A stretch of 64,000 nt of DNA from Chloroflexota bacterium (GCA_024224815.1 JAAENC010000229.1:1-64000), one strand, 5' to 3'; shown: positions 46,249-55,892, counted from the first letter of the stretch. Program-made: numbers and translations. The notes: generated by a model from the sequence alone, not told the origin.

Positions 46249-46365
46249 CTATGAGCGTTTGCTATGGTCTACAGCTTTCAATATTTTGATATTCAAAACA
46301 ATGAAGCGCCAAAGCTGAAATAGTTTGAAGTTCATCCAGAATTTATCTTTTTTTGTGATTTCCAT
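46249..46365 (-). CDS. 38-aa small basic amphipathic protein after the SQR-family gene
   Basis: A short ORF starting MEITKKDKFWMNFKLFQLWR and ending VDHSKRS. It is rich in Lys, Phe, Trp and Ile with one helix of hydrophobic and basic faces, so membrane-surface association is plausible. AGGAGA lies just before a double ATG (46368 or 46365), 7-10 bp past the stop of the SQR-family gene, and the operon terminator follows 7 bp after its stop. These features argue for a real gene. No family recognised. Confidence 0.6.
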   Translation of the reverse strand: MEITKKDKFWMNFKLFQLWRFIVLNIKILKAVDHSKRS

Positions 46366-46374
46366 CATATTCTC

Positions 46375-47814
46375 CTATTCGGGGATAATTTTCCAGCCGG
46401 GTAAGCCGCGTAATTTCCAGATAAATGTATCGTGTAGCATTCGTTTCATCCACGCGCCACCAAGCCCCATTTCCATATGGGTGGTGAAGAGATCACGTCC
46501 GCCTTCGTTCGGGTAACGACGCATATCGGGTACAACGGGGTGAATCACCATCACCGCTGCGTTTCCATCCCAAAGAGAGTCGCCCATCGAAGCGATACAA
46601 GCGGCAACCATTTCTGTCATCCGCTCAGAATGAGTCATGCGCCCGTGTCTAACAAGATCAATTATATTTAGCGCAACGATTCGCCCGATAATGCCCGAAA
46701 CCATCCCTGTTCGGGGGGGGGCAGCGGTAATAGATGTACCATTGGGCGTAGTGTGTGGACGCGAAATAGGACCCGGAGGAGCAAAAGCAATGCCTGCGGC
46801 AAAAATGTTTTTATAATTCGGATTCTGATATTGCGCAGGCCAAGCGTCAGGATTAGCTTCCAGTTCATCGTAGGGCAACCCGTAAATCCCATCCACAATA
46901 ACGAAACCGCCCTTGTTGACAACCTTATCGGAAACATCAGCTTTATCTTTGCCAATATACTGGATCGGTTGCCCCAAAAACTGCGGAATGAGCATCGCAA
47001 AATCGTAATCTGTTTCGCCCATTTCCCCTTCGAAATTCTCCCAGTAGATCTTCTTTTCGTCTACGCTCTTAACGCCCGTTTGAACCTGCCATTTGATGTC
47101 ATGATCTTTGAAAACCGCTGAGATAAACTCTTCGCTGCTCGTAAGCTCGCCCTTATATTTTGCTTGGATCCCACGTACGCCAAAATCGCCTAATGCCTGT
47201 TCATTAGAAAGCCAAAGCAATTCTGCTTGTTCGCGTACGCCTTTTTTGACCAGATCTTTGTGAACATTGACGATAAATTCAAAAGCTGCGCCTTGGCAGG
47301 TAGCACTGGGATGCCCTGTCCCGATCACCATTTTGACCTTTTCGCCTTTTTTCATGCGCTCAACATACTCAAGGTATTTATCGCGTGTTTGAATCACATG
47401 GGGAAGAGAACAAACAGAGTAAGTATTTTCACCCTGATCTGGCCCTAACCCAGGTGTGCCAGCGAAATTCAGTTTTGGGCCTGTTGCAACGAGTAAATAA
47501 TCATATTCCACGCGGACACTATCGCCATTTGCCTTATCAACCTCTACAAATTGTTGTCCTTCATCGGGATAAACTTTTGTTGCCATGCCATGAACAAAAT
47601 AGACATTCATTCGTTTATAAACAGGTGCCAATTTGAAGGTTGTTTTTTCGGGCTTCATATGTCCCACGCCAACCCAAATCCAGGAGGGGATATAGGCAAA
47701 AGAATCGTGACGGTTGATCATTGTCACTGTGTGTTTTTTACCTAGTTTGTCACCTAAGTAGAGAGCAGCCGTATGTCCTGCAAAACCTGCTCCTATTACA
47801 ACAATTTTTGCCAT
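46375..47814 (-). CDS. Sulfide:quinone oxidoreductase-family flavoprotein
   Basis: A 479-residue FAD protein of the pyridine nucleotide-disulfide oxidoreductase group. It has the N-terminal FAD motif [17 protein letters not shown], the [11 protein letters not shown] segment, and Cys135 and Cys173 at the places of the first two Cys of sulfide:quinone oxidoreductase. The third Cys, normally near GxxxCVAIPP, is missing: the matching stretch reads [11 protein letters not shown]. Sulfide oxidation is therefore uncertain; another quinone-linked substrate is possible. The C-terminal [25 protein letters not shown] resembles the amphipathic membrane-docking helices of this family. AAGGAGA lies before the ATG, 34 bp after the cytochrome b fusion gene. 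Confidence 0.8.
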   Translation of the reverse strand: MAKIVVIGAGFAGHTAALYLGDKLGKKHTVTMINRHDSFAYIPSWIWVGVGHMKPEKTTFKLAPVYKRMNVYFVHGMATKVYPDEGQQFVEVDKANGDSVRVEYDYLLVATGPKLNFAGTPGLGPDQGENTYSVCSLPHVIQTRDKYLEYVERMKKGEKVKMVIGTGHPSATCQGAAFEFIVNVHKDLVKKGVREQAELLWLSNEQALGDFGVRGIQAKYKGELTSSEEFISAVFKDHDIKWQVQTGVKSVDEKKIYWENFEGEMGETDYDFAMLIPQFLGQPIQYIGKDKADVSDKVVNKGGFVIVDGIYGLPYDELEANPDAWPAQYQNPNYKNIFAAGIAFAPPGPISRPHTTPNGTSITAAPPRTGMVSGIIGRIVALNIIDLVRHGRMTHSERMTEMVAACIASMGDSLWDGNAAVMVIHPVVPDMRRYPNEGGRDLFTTHMEMGLGGAWMKRMLHDTFIWKLRGLPGWKIIPE

Positions 47815-47848
47815 AATTTTCTCCTTTTTGTGATCCTTTGGAATAAAT

Positions 47849-49858
47849 TTAATAAGTCAAGCCGGGTGCAACTAAAGTAATAGCGTAAATATCCCTATCT
47901 TCTAATTGAATCTCTCGTTTTGTTAATGTCCATGTCGTCGGGGTGGCATCTGCTGCCACGACCTTGACTAGTATTTCATACTCTCCTGGAGGAAGGACAA
48001 TCTCTTCAAATAAACGCAGTTTTTTTTCTGAAGAAAAACGACCGGCAGAGTAGCTTTTCTCCACAAAAATCTCACCATTTACGAGAAGATTGATTTCTAC
48101 AGGAGAATCTTCATCGAGTAAGTTTAGTTGCGTGCCCAGCGCGCGTGGCAAATCCTGTGCGACCAACTGCACTTTGCTTTGAGACTCAGGGTAAGGTGTA
48201 TAAGGCTGATTTGTGAATAAAATTTGCACCGCCAAAAGCACGATCAGCAAAGTAAAAACGGGGAAATAATTCCGCCAGTTTAATTCGCCTTCGTCTTTTA
48301 TGGTCATTCTTTCGACCGCTTTTTTAAAGAAATTTGGTGGTTGCCAGTCAAAAGAGATAGGTGCGTCTTTAAATGCGGATTTCAGCAAAGGTTTTCGCTC
48401 GCGGGTCAGCCTGCCTTCTGTCCAGGTATTGCCGCGGCGTTGGGCACAATCTTCGGGCGGGCAGCCGATCATTTGTACTTCGGATGCGCCAGCGGCGTAG
48501 GTTTCGCTGACCAAACTGGGAGGGGCTGCCCCGACACAGGGCAGGGGGATAGTGACGATTCTCGGATCATTTTCTTGTTTTTGGCTTGCTGAGGCTTCGA
48601 GATAAGTTTTTGCACCGTGAGCAACGTGCCGCTCACAGGTAAAGACAACTTTGACATTTTCTGCTTTCTCTTGTGCTTCTTCCAAAAGGAGCTGGGTCGC
48701 TTCTTTCATCGCTTTTGCGTTTAACGCATCAACTTCTATGGCATCATATTCGCAGGAGCCTACACATATCCCGCAGGAGACGCAGAGTTCAGTTTTTTCG
48801 ATAGCGACAAGTTTTGAGCCTTTGCCTTCTCTTTCGACCATTTCGAGCGCATTGTAGGGGCAATCTATGGCGCAGAGTGTACAGCCTATACAGGCATCGG
48901 TGATTATTTTAACGGGAGCAACTTTAGGTCCGCGTATGATCCAGGGGAATGCTGCTGTTAGGGCGATTATGCCCAGGATGCTTCCCCAAAGCAAATTGGC
49001 GGTATTTCCTGTCAGATCCAGTTCCATCGGGAAGTAGAAAAGGAAGAAAGGGTCTAGCTCTATTTTGCCCGGTATCAAGTTGAAGGAGGCGCGTGGCAAC
49101 ATCCCCACCGGGAAAAAGGCAGAAACAAGAATAATGACGGCGGCTGTGCTTATCATCCACATTTTGGAGGGGAAAAGTTTTGGTTTGTTCAGTCGGATGA
49201 TGTGCCACCAGAAGAAAAGCCCGATCACGGCAGAGAGGAGGATGTGCACGGCCAATATCCAAAACATGACTTGCCAGGAGCCATCATTTTTAGAAACTCT
49301 AATAAGACTGAGGGCAAATGCATCGCCGCTGTTGCCAAAATAGCGATTGAGAAAAGTAATAAAGGTGTCGTTAATGACTTGTGCGCGTTGATCCCAGATC
49401 ATCCAATAGCCGGTTAGGCCATCGAGCCAAAGGAGAATGCCCATAACGATGCCCGAGACCCATGCCAGCCAGCGGGGGCCACGGAAACGATCCATAAAAA
49501 ATGTACGATAAGCATGAAGGAGGGTGATAATAACGGCTGAGCCTGATGCGTAGCGATGAATGGCTCGAACAGTGTGTGCGATAAATTGGCTTTCAATTTT
49601 TTCGACGGCGAGGTAGGAGGCTTCATAACCAAATTGGTAAAAGAGGGTGATATATAAGCCCGTAATTGCGACGATAGACCAGAGAAAGACTGAAATAGTG
49701 TCTGTATGATAAAAAATATTTAATTTTAGGGTTTTGCCAAGGCGTGTGAAAATTCCTTCTACGAAGAGGGCCAGTTTTTCTAGCCAACGTAGGGGTTTTA
49801 TATTATTTGTTGTCCAGGGAATTTTAACGTTTTTCTCGGAGCGAGTTGATTTAGGCAT
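47849..49858 (-). CDS. Cytochrome b-ferredoxin-MvhD/FlpD-like fusion membrane protein
   Basis: A 669-residue fusion. The N-terminal part is a cytochrome b core with two His pairs, H101/H115 and H205/H219, each separated by 13 residues and suited to two b hemes. Two further spans resemble cytochrome b C-terminal helices, but the quinol-site PEWY motif is not present (LDPFF region). Residues 323-333 and 359-369 are two complete [4Fe-4S] ferredoxin motifs (C-x2-C-x2-C-x3-C). Residues about 400-480 match the MvhD/FlpD hydrogenase iron-sulfur subunit with C408, C441, C466 and C471. A final span (about 533-548) leads to a beta-rich outer domain. It could pass electrons between a soluble flavoprotein and quinone. 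No exact counterpart known to me. Confidence 0.85.
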   Translation of the reverse strand: MPKSTRSEKNVKIPWTTNNIKPLRWLEKLALFVEGIFTRLGKTLKLNIFYHTDTISVFLWSIVAITGLYITLFYQFGYEASYLAVEKIESQFIAHTVRAIHRYASGSAVIITLLHAYRTFFMDRFRGPRWLAWVSGIVMGILLWLDGLTGYWMIWDQRAQVINDTFITFLNRYFGNSGDAFALSLIRVSKNDGSWQVMFWILAVHILLSAVIGLFFWWHIIRLNKPKLFPSKMWMISTAAVIILVSAFFPVGMLPRASFNLIPGKIELDPFFLFYFPMELDLTGNTANLLWGSILGIIALTAAFPWIIRGPKVAPVKIITDACIGCTLCAIDCPYNALEMVEREGKGSKLVAIEKTELCVSCGICVGSCEYDAIEVDALNAKAMKEATQLLLEEAQEKAENVKVVFTCERHVAHGAKTYLEASASQKQENDPRIVTIPLPCVGAAPPSLVSETYAAGASEVQMIGCPPEDCAQRRGNTWTEGRLTRERKPLLKSAFKDAPISFDWQPPNFFKKAVERMTIKDEGELNWRNYFPVFTLLIVLLAVQILFTNQPYTPYPESQSKVQLVAQDLPRALGTQLNLLDEDSPVEINLLVNGEIFVEKSYSAGRFSSEKKLRLFEEIVLPPGEYEILVKVVAADATPTTWTLTKREIQLEDRDIYAITLVAPGLTY

Positions 49859-49892
49859 GGTTTTGGTTGATTGCTTATATTCTTTGGCTTAT

Positions 49893-49915
49893 AAGAAGAC
49901 CTTGTAGGTCTTCTT
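49893..49915. other. Leader hairpin before the cytochrome b fusion gene
   Basis: AAGAAGACC and GGTCTTCTT pair perfectly over 9 bp around TTGTA, 35 bp upstream of the ATG. No T-run follows on the minus strand, so it looks more like a leader structure or protein site than a terminator. Confidence 0.4.
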
Positions 49916-49938
49916 TGGGATGTTAGGGTTGTCTTAGC

Positions 49939-49974
49939 AAAAACCCTAAGGCGTTTTATTTCCTTAGGGTTTTT
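49939..49974. terminator. Terminator of the b/Rieske/cytochrome c operon
   Basis: AAAAACCCTAAGG pairs with CCTTAGGGTTTTT. It lies 27 bp past the stop of the tri-heme cytochrome gene and separates it from the cytochrome b fusion gene. Confidence 0.85.
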
Positions 49975-50000
49975 GTTAGGTACTGTGAATGTTATTTTGT

Positions 50001-51149
50001 TTATTCTTGCCAGGTACGCAGGAAGCTGATGATGTTGGCGAGTTCTTCTTCGCTGAGTACATCTTCAAAGCCGCGCATAGCTGTTCCTTCTCGTCCGACT
50101 AGTGTGAAGGCGAAAACTTCAGCATTTGTGCTTTCCTGAAGGAAGGTACTGGGTTGTAGTTTTGGACCTACACTACCTTGACCTTCTGCTCCGTGACAGC
50201 CGCTACAGGTTGTTTGATAAAGGGGTTCGCCTGTTTCGGCATCGCCCATAGGCCAATTATTACGGAGTTCCTCTAAGGAACTTAATGCTTCGGCTGAGGT
50301 ACCGGCATCGATGAGTTTAGTTGTTGAATCTATCTCACTCAAAAGAGGGCCAAATGCAATGGGCTCTGCACGTTCAAGATAGAAGAGAGCGTCACCTTTA
50401 TTGCCTTCTTCGAGTGCGAAGAGGGCTGAATCGAGCATTTGGGAAACTGATGTTGCTGCAATAACTTCTTCGCCAGCACGCCATGCTTCGAATAATGCTA
50501 GTAAGTCTTCAATCTGGTTGTTAGAAAGTACTTCTCCCCAAATGGGCATACCTTCGGATGGGTGACCATTGATAATCGTTTGCTCATACCATTCATTATC
50601 GTTTTGTTTTAAGCGAGAGACGTTGTTAATAGCCGGAGCGACAGAATCTTCGCCGCCTTTGCCATCTTCACCGTGACAAGTAAAACAGGTGCTAGAGAAG
50701 AGAGAGGCGCCGCGTGATGCGCTGGGCACAAAATCTTCAGCAAGATTATCAGGAGCATTCTCTTCATACTCGCGAATATAATCAACGACAGCGTGAATAT
50801 CTTCGTCGGTTAGTGCGCCACCATAAGATTGTCCCCAAGCAGGCATGGTTGTGTTTGGTCGCCCGGTTTGGATCGTGGCAAAGAGAACGCCGTTAGACGC
50901 TTCTTCGAGTAATGTTTTGTCGTTAAGGGCCGGGCCGACACCACCTTCGCCGCGTGAACCATGGCAGGACGCACAATTTTCTACAAAGAGCGCACGCCCA
51001 TGTTGAAGACTCTCTTTGGCGTGATGCTCAGTTGCTTCAACGAGACGAGCGTTCTCCATAGCCATAATGAAGGAGAAGCTAGCAAGGAGAACCACTGTGA
51101 TAATCAATCCTATGAGAAGCTGTTTATTATAGTTTTCGTTTTTCAGCAT
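50001..51149 (-). CDS. Membrane-anchored tri-heme cytochrome c
   Basis: A 382-residue protein with an N-terminal anchor (about 11-31) and three CxxCH heme c sites: CASCHGSRGEGG (near 59), CFTCHGEDGKGG (near 154) and CSGCHGAEGQGS (near 312). A helical heme-free linker lies between the second and third. Each domain has a C-terminal Met ligand candidate such as TMPAW, GMPIW or AMRGF. It begins 9 bp after the Rieske gene and is the last gene of the operon, so it probably takes the place of cytochrome c1 and passes electrons onward to the oxidase. Confidence 0.92.
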   Translation of the reverse strand: MLKNENYNKQLLIGLIITVVLLASFSFIMAMENARLVEATEHHAKESLQHGRALFVENCASCHGSRGEGGVGPALNDKTLLEEASNGVLFATIQTGRPNTTMPAWGQSYGGALTDEDIHAVVDYIREYEENAPDNLAEDFVPSASRGASLFSSTCFTCHGEDGKGGEDSVAPAINNVSRLKQNDNEWYEQTIINGHPSEGMPIWGEVLSNNQIEDLLALFEAWRAGEEVIAATSVSQMLDSALFALEEGNKGDALFYLERAEPIAFGPLLSEIDSTTKLIDAGTSAEALSSLEELRNNWPMGDAETGEPLYQTTCSGCHGAEGQGSVGPKLQPSTFLQESTNAEVFAFTLVGREGTAMRGFEDVLSEEELANIISFLRTWQE

Positions 51150-51158
51150 GATTTCTCC

Positions 51159-51650
51159 TCACGATTGGGTGGTTTGGGAAGGATCGAAGGCTTTGCGTTC
51201 GAGTGCTTCTTCTGTGTTGACAAAAACTTCACCGGCTTCAATAGTTACGGGGAAGTAATCCATTGGGCGAGGAGCAGGGCCGCCAGTTACCACGCCTAAC
51301 TTATCAAATAGAGAGCCGTGACAAGGACAGTGGTATTGATCTTCATCTTCTTCAAAGGGAACACTGCAACCTAGGTGGGTACAGCGTTGCCAAAGTGCAA
51401 GAAAACTACCGTCGTCAAGACGGGAGAGGAAGAAACGCCCTTCTTTTATAAGAGTGATGCTTCCGGGAGGAAATTCTTCCAGTGTGCCAGCTTTGACGAT
51501 TCCGCCAAATCCGCCATCAACAACCGGTTGAATAAACTTTCCTAGTGCGGCCAAGGATTCTCCCATGAGCGCAACCATTGCTGTTAGCCAAGCAATTCCT
51601 AAGAATTGCCTGCGATCAACTTTTTCTTTCTTTTCGTTTTTTTCAGTCAT
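51159..51650 (-). CDS. Rieske [2Fe-2S] protein of the b/c complex
   Basis: A 163-residue protein with a twin-arginine-type N-terminus (DRRQFLGIAW) and one hydrophobic segment. The cluster ligands are in CTHLGCSVPF and CPCHGSLFD, with VTGGPAPRP after them, as in quinol-oxidising Rieske proteins. The second ATG at 51650 is preferred because AAGGAG then has a 7-base spacing; the ATG at 51656 is too close. It lies between the cytochrome b subunit-IV-like gene and the tri-heme cytochrome c gene. Confidence 0.95.
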   Translation of the reverse strand: MTEKNEKKEKVDRRQFLGIAWLTAMVALMGESLAALGKFIQPVVDGGFGGIVKAGTLEEFPPGSITLIKEGRFFLSRLDDGSFLALWQRCTHLGCSVPFEEDEDQYHCPCHGSLFDKLGVVTGGPAPRPMDYFPVTIEAGEVFVNTEEALERKAFDPSQTTQS

Positions 51651-51673
51651 TTGCATTCTCCTTATTCTTTGGC

Positions 51674-52459
51674 TTAGAGACCATCAAAGGGGTTATATCC
51701 ATTAGGCATTGCCCAAGGCATGTAGAGTTCAAACCCAGGTCCGCGGAATAAGAAACCCGTTAATGTTAGTACGATAGCAGTGAAGAAGAGAACAGTGAAC
51801 AAAACTAGCATAACTTCTCTAGCGTTGGTAGTCCCTTTTTTGAATCGCCACAAATAGAGTACCGGCAGGATGACCAAGAAGGCCATGATGCTGCCTGGAA
51901 TAATGGATTGGGTGACGAGATTTGGTAATACATCACGCAATAATTCACGGGGTGGGAAGGTATGATCAAGGGCAACAAAACCGATCATTACGATCGTTGT
52001 ATACAGCGCTGTCCAGCCGACTATACGTTTGCCGCGTTTGGATGTGAACCAGACACCTGCGCCTTCACGGCTGTGGTCGATATAGGGAATTAAGATGAGG
52101 AAAAGCACTGATAATGCTGGCAAAATGATACCTGCCAATGTGGGGTGCATATGTTCCAGCATCTCTTGCAGTCCCATTAAGTACCAAGGTGCTTTTGCCG
52201 GGTCGGTAGTGATAATGGCGTTGGCGTGTTCTTCAAGAGGGGCATCTTTTAGAAGTGAGAATAGTACCAAGAAGAGTGTGGAGCCAAGCGCAATGATCAA
52301 CTCGAGAATTGCTACAATGGGGAAGGCGAATATAGTATTATCTGGCCCCTTGTCTACCATTACGGTAGGGGCTTTTACGACTTCGACCAGACTGTAGGTT
52401 TTGCCGGATGATTTGGTGAAGTTTTGTTCTTTTTCTTGGGGCTTTTTAGTTGCTGTCAT
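51674..52459 (-). CDS. Cytochrome b C-terminal subunit (subunit IV-like)
   Basis: A 261-residue membrane protein with spans near 50-72, 108-128, 150-168, 180-205 and 220-245. It carries the quinol-oxidation-site sequence as [18 protein letters not shown], so the usual PEWY Glu is replaced by Ala, a form also seen in some low-potential menaquinol complexes. GGAGG upstream fixes the start at 52459, overlapping the cytochrome b N-terminal gene by 14 bp, so the two halves of cytochrome b are translationally coupled. Confidence 0.92.
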   Translation of the reverse strand: MTATKKPQEKEQNFTKSSGKTYSLVEVVKAPTVMVDKGPDNTIFAFPIVAILELIIALGSTLFLVLFSLLKDAPLEEHANAIITTDPAKAPWYLMGLQEMLEHMHPTLAGIILPALSVLFLILIPYIDHSREGAGVWFTSKRGKRIVGWTALYTTIVMIGFVALDHTFPPRELLRDVLPNLVTQSIIPGSIMAFLVILPVLYLWRFKKGTTNAREVMLVLFTVLFFTAIVLTLTGFLFRGPGFELYMPWAMPNGYNPFDGL

Positions 52460-53219
52460 TTTCTGCCTCCAGTTCGTCATCATCTTTTACTTCGTTTGCG
52501 GCAAGACCACCATCTTTACGTACGCGCCAAATGTGGAGAGAAATGACGAGTAATAAAATGGCAGGAACAACCATAACGTGCAAGCCGTAAAAACGAGTTA
52601 GAGCTGCTTGGCCAACTTCCGGACCGCCAAGCAAGATCTTTTTTATCGTTTTGCCCATCAGCGGCTCATACGCGGCAACACTTGTTCCGACCGTGATTGC
52701 CCAGAATGCGAGCTGATCCCATGGAAGGAGGTAGCCGGTAAAACTGCCTGCGATGGTGAGAATAAGCAAGATAACGCCAACGACCCAGTTGAATTCACGT
52801 GGGGGCTTATACGCACCGGTGTAGAAGACGCGTACCATGTGTAAAACAGCACTCAAGACCATTAAATGTGCGCCCCAGCGGTGCATATTGCGCAATAATT
52901 GTCCGAAGGGGACTTTGGTCTGCAGTTTTACAATGTCGAAATAAGCTAATTCTGTAGATGGTACATAATAGAACATCAATAAGATGCCGGTGAGGGCAAG
53001 AATGATGAACATTACGGTTGTGATCACACCTAATCCTAAAGAATAGGCGGCTCTGATGCTCTTTTTATTCACTCGCACCGGGTGCAAGTGGAAAAAGATG
53101 TTGGTTGTCATGATCAGGGAGCGATCAAGTGGGTTATCAGGCCAGCCGTGACGGAAAAAAGATTTCCATGGGCGGCTATTTGTGACCTTCTCCCATAAGT
53201 TCTGTAATAGGTTTTTCAT
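52446..53219 (-). CDS. Cytochrome b N-terminal subunit (b6-like)
   Basis: A 257-residue, four-span heme protein. His ligands are H113/H127 (13 between) and H214/H229 (14 between); the second spacing is the b6-type rather than bc1-type. There is no Cys at the N-terminus that could bind an extra heme c(i). [16 protein letters not shown] and the [13 protein letters not shown] segment are typical. With the subunit-IV-like protein, Rieske protein and cytochrome c, it forms a quinol:cytochrome c oxidoreductase. GGAGG precedes the ATG. Confidence 0.95.
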   Translation of the reverse strand: MKNLLQNLWEKVTNSRPWKSFFRHGWPDNPLDRSLIMTTNIFFHLHPVRVNKKSIRAAYSLGLGVITTVMFIILALTGILLMFYYVPSTELAYFDIVKLQTKVPFGQLLRNMHRWGAHLMVLSAVLHMVRVFYTGAYKPPREFNWVVGVILLILTIAGSFTGYLLPWDQLAFWAITVGTSVAAYEPLMGKTIKKILLGGPEVGQAALTRFYGLHVMVVPAILLLVISLHIWRVRKDGGLAANEVKDDDELEAENDSN

Positions 53220-53237
53220 AAATCCTCCAGCGCAGTG

Positions 53238-55223
53238 CTAGCCCTTATATTCGAGTGTTTCTTTGAAGCGGAACGATTCCATTGTAATCGCATCCGTGGG
53301 GCAGCGGTCGGCGCATAATGCGCAGCGTGTACATGCCTCATCATCTTTGAGCATAACAGCCATTTGAGTGGTTATTTCATGCCCTTTGTTAATATCATCA
53401 AGTGCAACCCCAGTGTGTTCTTCGATCACGGCGTTAAGTGTTTCATCACCAGCGATCTTATCGAGACTGACGATTTTCAAACAATCCCAAGGGCAAACAT
53501 CTACGCAGCCATTGCAAAGGATACAAAGATCACCATTGAAAATAGTATTTACGCTGCATTCGAGGCAGCGCATACCTTGTGTTGCACCCTGTTCCGGTGT
53601 ATAGCCTATCTCAATTTGGGTGATGCCAGTACGTCGATCAACAGGCAAAGTTGGGATTTTTTCTCGTTGATATTTAAGCCAGTTTTCTGGCATGACATGA
53701 TCTTCAAGATTTGTCCAATTTGTTTCGACGGAGCGCTCGATCTCTTTGTTCTGGAGATATTCGTCTATAGCCAAAGAAGCTACATGCCCATCTCGGACAG
53801 CGTCGATTAACAAACGTGGCCCATGAGCTACATCCCCGCCTGCAAATACGTCTGGTGCAGTGGTTTGCCCGGTTTCTTTATCTGTTTTGAAGAAGCCTCG
53901 TGGCGTTATTTCGATATCATCTGAACCTTCAATTAGGCTGAGATCTGCTTGCTGACCAATCGCAAGGATAATGGTGTCACAATCCCATAGTTTTTCACTA
54001 TTTTCAACATATTTGGGATTGAAACGACCATTTTCATCGAAGATAGATGCAACATCTTTGGTTTCAAAACCAACAACATTGCCATCTTCGCCAATAATTC
54101 GGTTAGGGCCAGTGCTGGGGTAAAGACCAATCCCTTCTTCTAATGCTTCATCAACTTCAATTTGGGTAGCAGGAAGCTCATGCCAATCTTCGAGAGCCAT
54201 GATTTTGACATCGCGTGCGCCCAAGCGGAGTGCCGTGCGGGCAACATCCAAAGCTTCGTAAACAGCTTCAGCTTCATCTTCTGCACTGTGTTGTGTTGCG
54301 GCTTCAGATAGAGTTGTTTCTTCGTGTCCAGCACGGAGAGCAGTTCTGGCGGCATCCATTGCCACATCACCACCACCGATAACGATCACTTTTTCACCTA
54401 GATCGACTTTATAGCCAAGGTTGTAGTTAAGTAGAAGGTCAACTGCGATGATGACACCATCATTTTCGCGTCCTTCAATATTAAGGTCGCGTCCATTCAT
54501 CAAACCGACGCTAAGAAAGACAGAATCGTGTTTTTTTCTTAAATCTTCAAGCGTGATGTCTTTGCCTATGCGTGTGTTGTATTGAATATCTACACCAAGA
54601 TCAACGATTTCTTGTACTTCTTGATCCATCATTTCCCAATCTACACGATAAGAGGGAACACCAAAACGGATCATACCGCCAGATTGCTCTCCTGCTTCGT
54701 AGATTGTGGCTTCGTGCCCAAGAAGTCGCAAATCGTGAGCTGCGCTCAAGCCTGCGGGGCCTGCGCCAATAATAGCGACGCTTCCAGTTTTTCTGCCGGG
54801 TGTTTCCGCTAGCTTTTTGAGCATACTGCGGCTCCAGCCAACAGGGGATTCGTCTAGTTCATCTGTTGATACTATATGATCTAGTTTTCTTTCAAGTTGT
54901 TCTGAGGGAAGTCGACTTTGCGCTTCTGGCCCAAAACGCTCTGTAAGAATTCGCTTTAATGGGCGAATGGCTACTGGTTCATCCTCATTAATATCCCCGC
55001 GTCGACAAGCGACTTCACAAGGTGCACCACAAATACGTCCGCACATGGACGCAAGGGGATTCGGCTCACGGGCAATGCGATGACCACGTTCCAAATCACC
55101 ATCGGCCACAGCCAGAACGTATGCGCGGGAATCTGTATTTACAGGACATGCTGCCTGACACTTGACCATCTCTCGCCAAGTATCGGTCGTTGGAACTTTT
55201 ACCTGATATTGGTCTTTGCTCAT
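53238..55223 (-). CDS. GltD-like FAD/NAD(P) oxidoreductase with N- and C-terminal iron-sulfur domains
   Basis: A 661-residue soluble protein. The N-terminal Fer4-20-type domain holds Cys in KCQAACPVNTDSRAY and in CGRICGAPCEVACRRGD. The flavin site is AIIGAGPAGLSAAHDL near 150 and the nucleotide site VIVIGGGDVAMDAARTAL near 279. The C-terminus has ferredoxin motifs CILCNGCVDVCP and CTRCALCADRCP. No glutamate synthase large subunit is nearby. It lies 18 bp upstream of cytochrome b, so a role feeding the b/c module is likely. Between residues 291 and 333 the sequence D(A/V)ARTALR occurs twice, 35 residues apart, suggesting an insertion by duplication. Confidence 0.87.
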   Translation of the reverse strand: MSKDQYQVKVPTTDTWREMVKCQAACPVNTDSRAYVLAVADGDLERGHRIAREPNPLASMCGRICGAPCEVACRRGDINEDEPVAIRPLKRILTERFGPEAQSRLPSEQLERKLDHIVSTDELDESPVGWSRSMLKKLAETPGRKTGSVAIIGAGPAGLSAAHDLRLLGHEATIYEAGEQSGGMIRFGVPSYRVDWEMMDQEVQEIVDLGVDIQYNTRIGKDITLEDLRKKHDSVFLSVGLMNGRDLNIEGRENDGVIIAVDLLLNYNLGYKVDLGEKVIVIGGGDVAMDAARTALRAGHEETTLSEAATQHSAEDEAEAVYEALDVARTALRLGARDVKIMALEDWHELPATQIEVDEALEEGIGLYPSTGPNRIIGEDGNVVGFETKDVASIFDENGRFNPKYVENSEKLWDCDTIILAIGQQADLSLIEGSDDIEITPRGFFKTDKETGQTTAPDVFAGGDVAHGPRLLIDAVRDGHVASLAIDEYLQNKEIERSVETNWTNLEDHVMPENWLKYQREKIPTLPVDRRTGITQIEIGYTPEQGATQGMRCLECSVNTIFNGDLCILCNGCVDVCPWDCLKIVSLDKIAGDETLNAVIEEHTGVALDDINKGHEITTQMAVMLKDDEACTRCALCADRCPTDAITMESFRFKETLEYKG

Positions 55224-55262
55224 AGAATTTTCCTAAAAAGTCGAGAATACAATAAAAGCTAT

Positions 55263-55294
55263 GAGGGAATAATCAGTTATATGATTATTCCCTC
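55263..55294 (-). terminator. Hairpin between the lipocytochrome and GltD-like genes
   Basis: GAGGGAATAATCA pairs with TGATTATTCCCTC around GTTATA. The T-run on the minus strand is modest (CTTTTATTG), so partial termination or RNA processing is as likely. Confidence 0.5.
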
Positions 55295-55311
55295 TAGGTA
55301 ATTTCTTTGGG

Positions 55312-55728
55312 TTATTTGACGGTCAAAAGGTAAGCTACGATGTCGGCAAGTTCTTGCTCGCTGAGGTCTTCGCCCCAAGTTTGGTACATATCGCCAGCGT
55401 TGAAGCCTTCAACAACATAAGCGTCCGGATTCACGATAGATTCGAGAATATATTCTTCTGCGGAAAGACCGGGAACAGCGCCTTCTGCTCGTGTAGCTGA
55501 ACCAGCTGTATATGGGGCGTCAGATTCGTCGCCTTCAGATGCATCCATATTATGGCATGCGACACAACCTTCAGCTGATTTTGAGCCTAATGTGGCACGA
55601 TTATAAAGTTCTTCGCCTTTTGCTACATCGCCAACAACAGGGCCATCAGAAGCACCGCCACCACAAGCTGTGAGTGCCATTGCAGATACAACGAGTACAA
55701 CAAGGCTGAGTAAAATAGTTTTACGCAT
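55312..55728 (-). CDS. Mono-heme cytochrome c lipoprotein
   Basis: A 138-residue exported protein. The lipobox ALTACGGG anchors it to the membrane surface. It has one heme site, CVACHNMDAS near 55, and Met candidates further on (NAGDMYQTW). It lies between the subunit I gene and the b/c module, so it is a good candidate for the mobile carrier between the b/c complex and the oxidase. AGGAGA precedes the ATG. Confidence 0.9.
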   Translation of the reverse strand: MRKTILLSLVVLVVSAMALTACGGGASDGPVVGDVAKGEELYNRATLGSKSAEGCVACHNMDASEGDESDAPYTAGSATRAEGAVPGLSAEEYILESIVNPDAYVVEGFNAGDMYQTWGEDLSEQELADIVAYLLTVK

Positions 55729-55843
55729 TTCTTTTCTCCTTAGAAAATAGAGTGATTTAGATCACGGTTATTATTAACCAATTGTGCTAAGTATAACTAA
55801 TAAGATAATGACTGTCCAGAAAAGGGGACGTTTATTACTATAA

Positions 55844-55885
55844 AAAACTTCACAAGGGTGAAATTTTTCACCCTTGTGAAGTTTT
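55844..55885. terminator. Strong terminator between oxidase and lipocytochrome genes
   Basis: A 20-bp perfect stem from AAAACTTCACAAGGG to its complement, with a minimal loop and T-runs at both outer ends. It follows the subunit I stop by 7 bp and ends the oxidase operon. Confidence 0.88.
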
Positions 55886-55892
55886 GATGTTT

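Noticed and set aside
49893..49915. AAGAAGACC/GGTCTTCTT hairpin considered as a T-box or other riboswitch
   Set aside because: It is a lone 9-bp stem with no conserved loop or specifier sequence, and the gene downstream is not an amino acid gene.
51674..53219. Split cytochrome b considered as a frameshifted single gene
   Set aside because: Each half has its own GGAGG and start, the split falls at the known b6/subunit IV border, and the overlap is typical of coupled genes.
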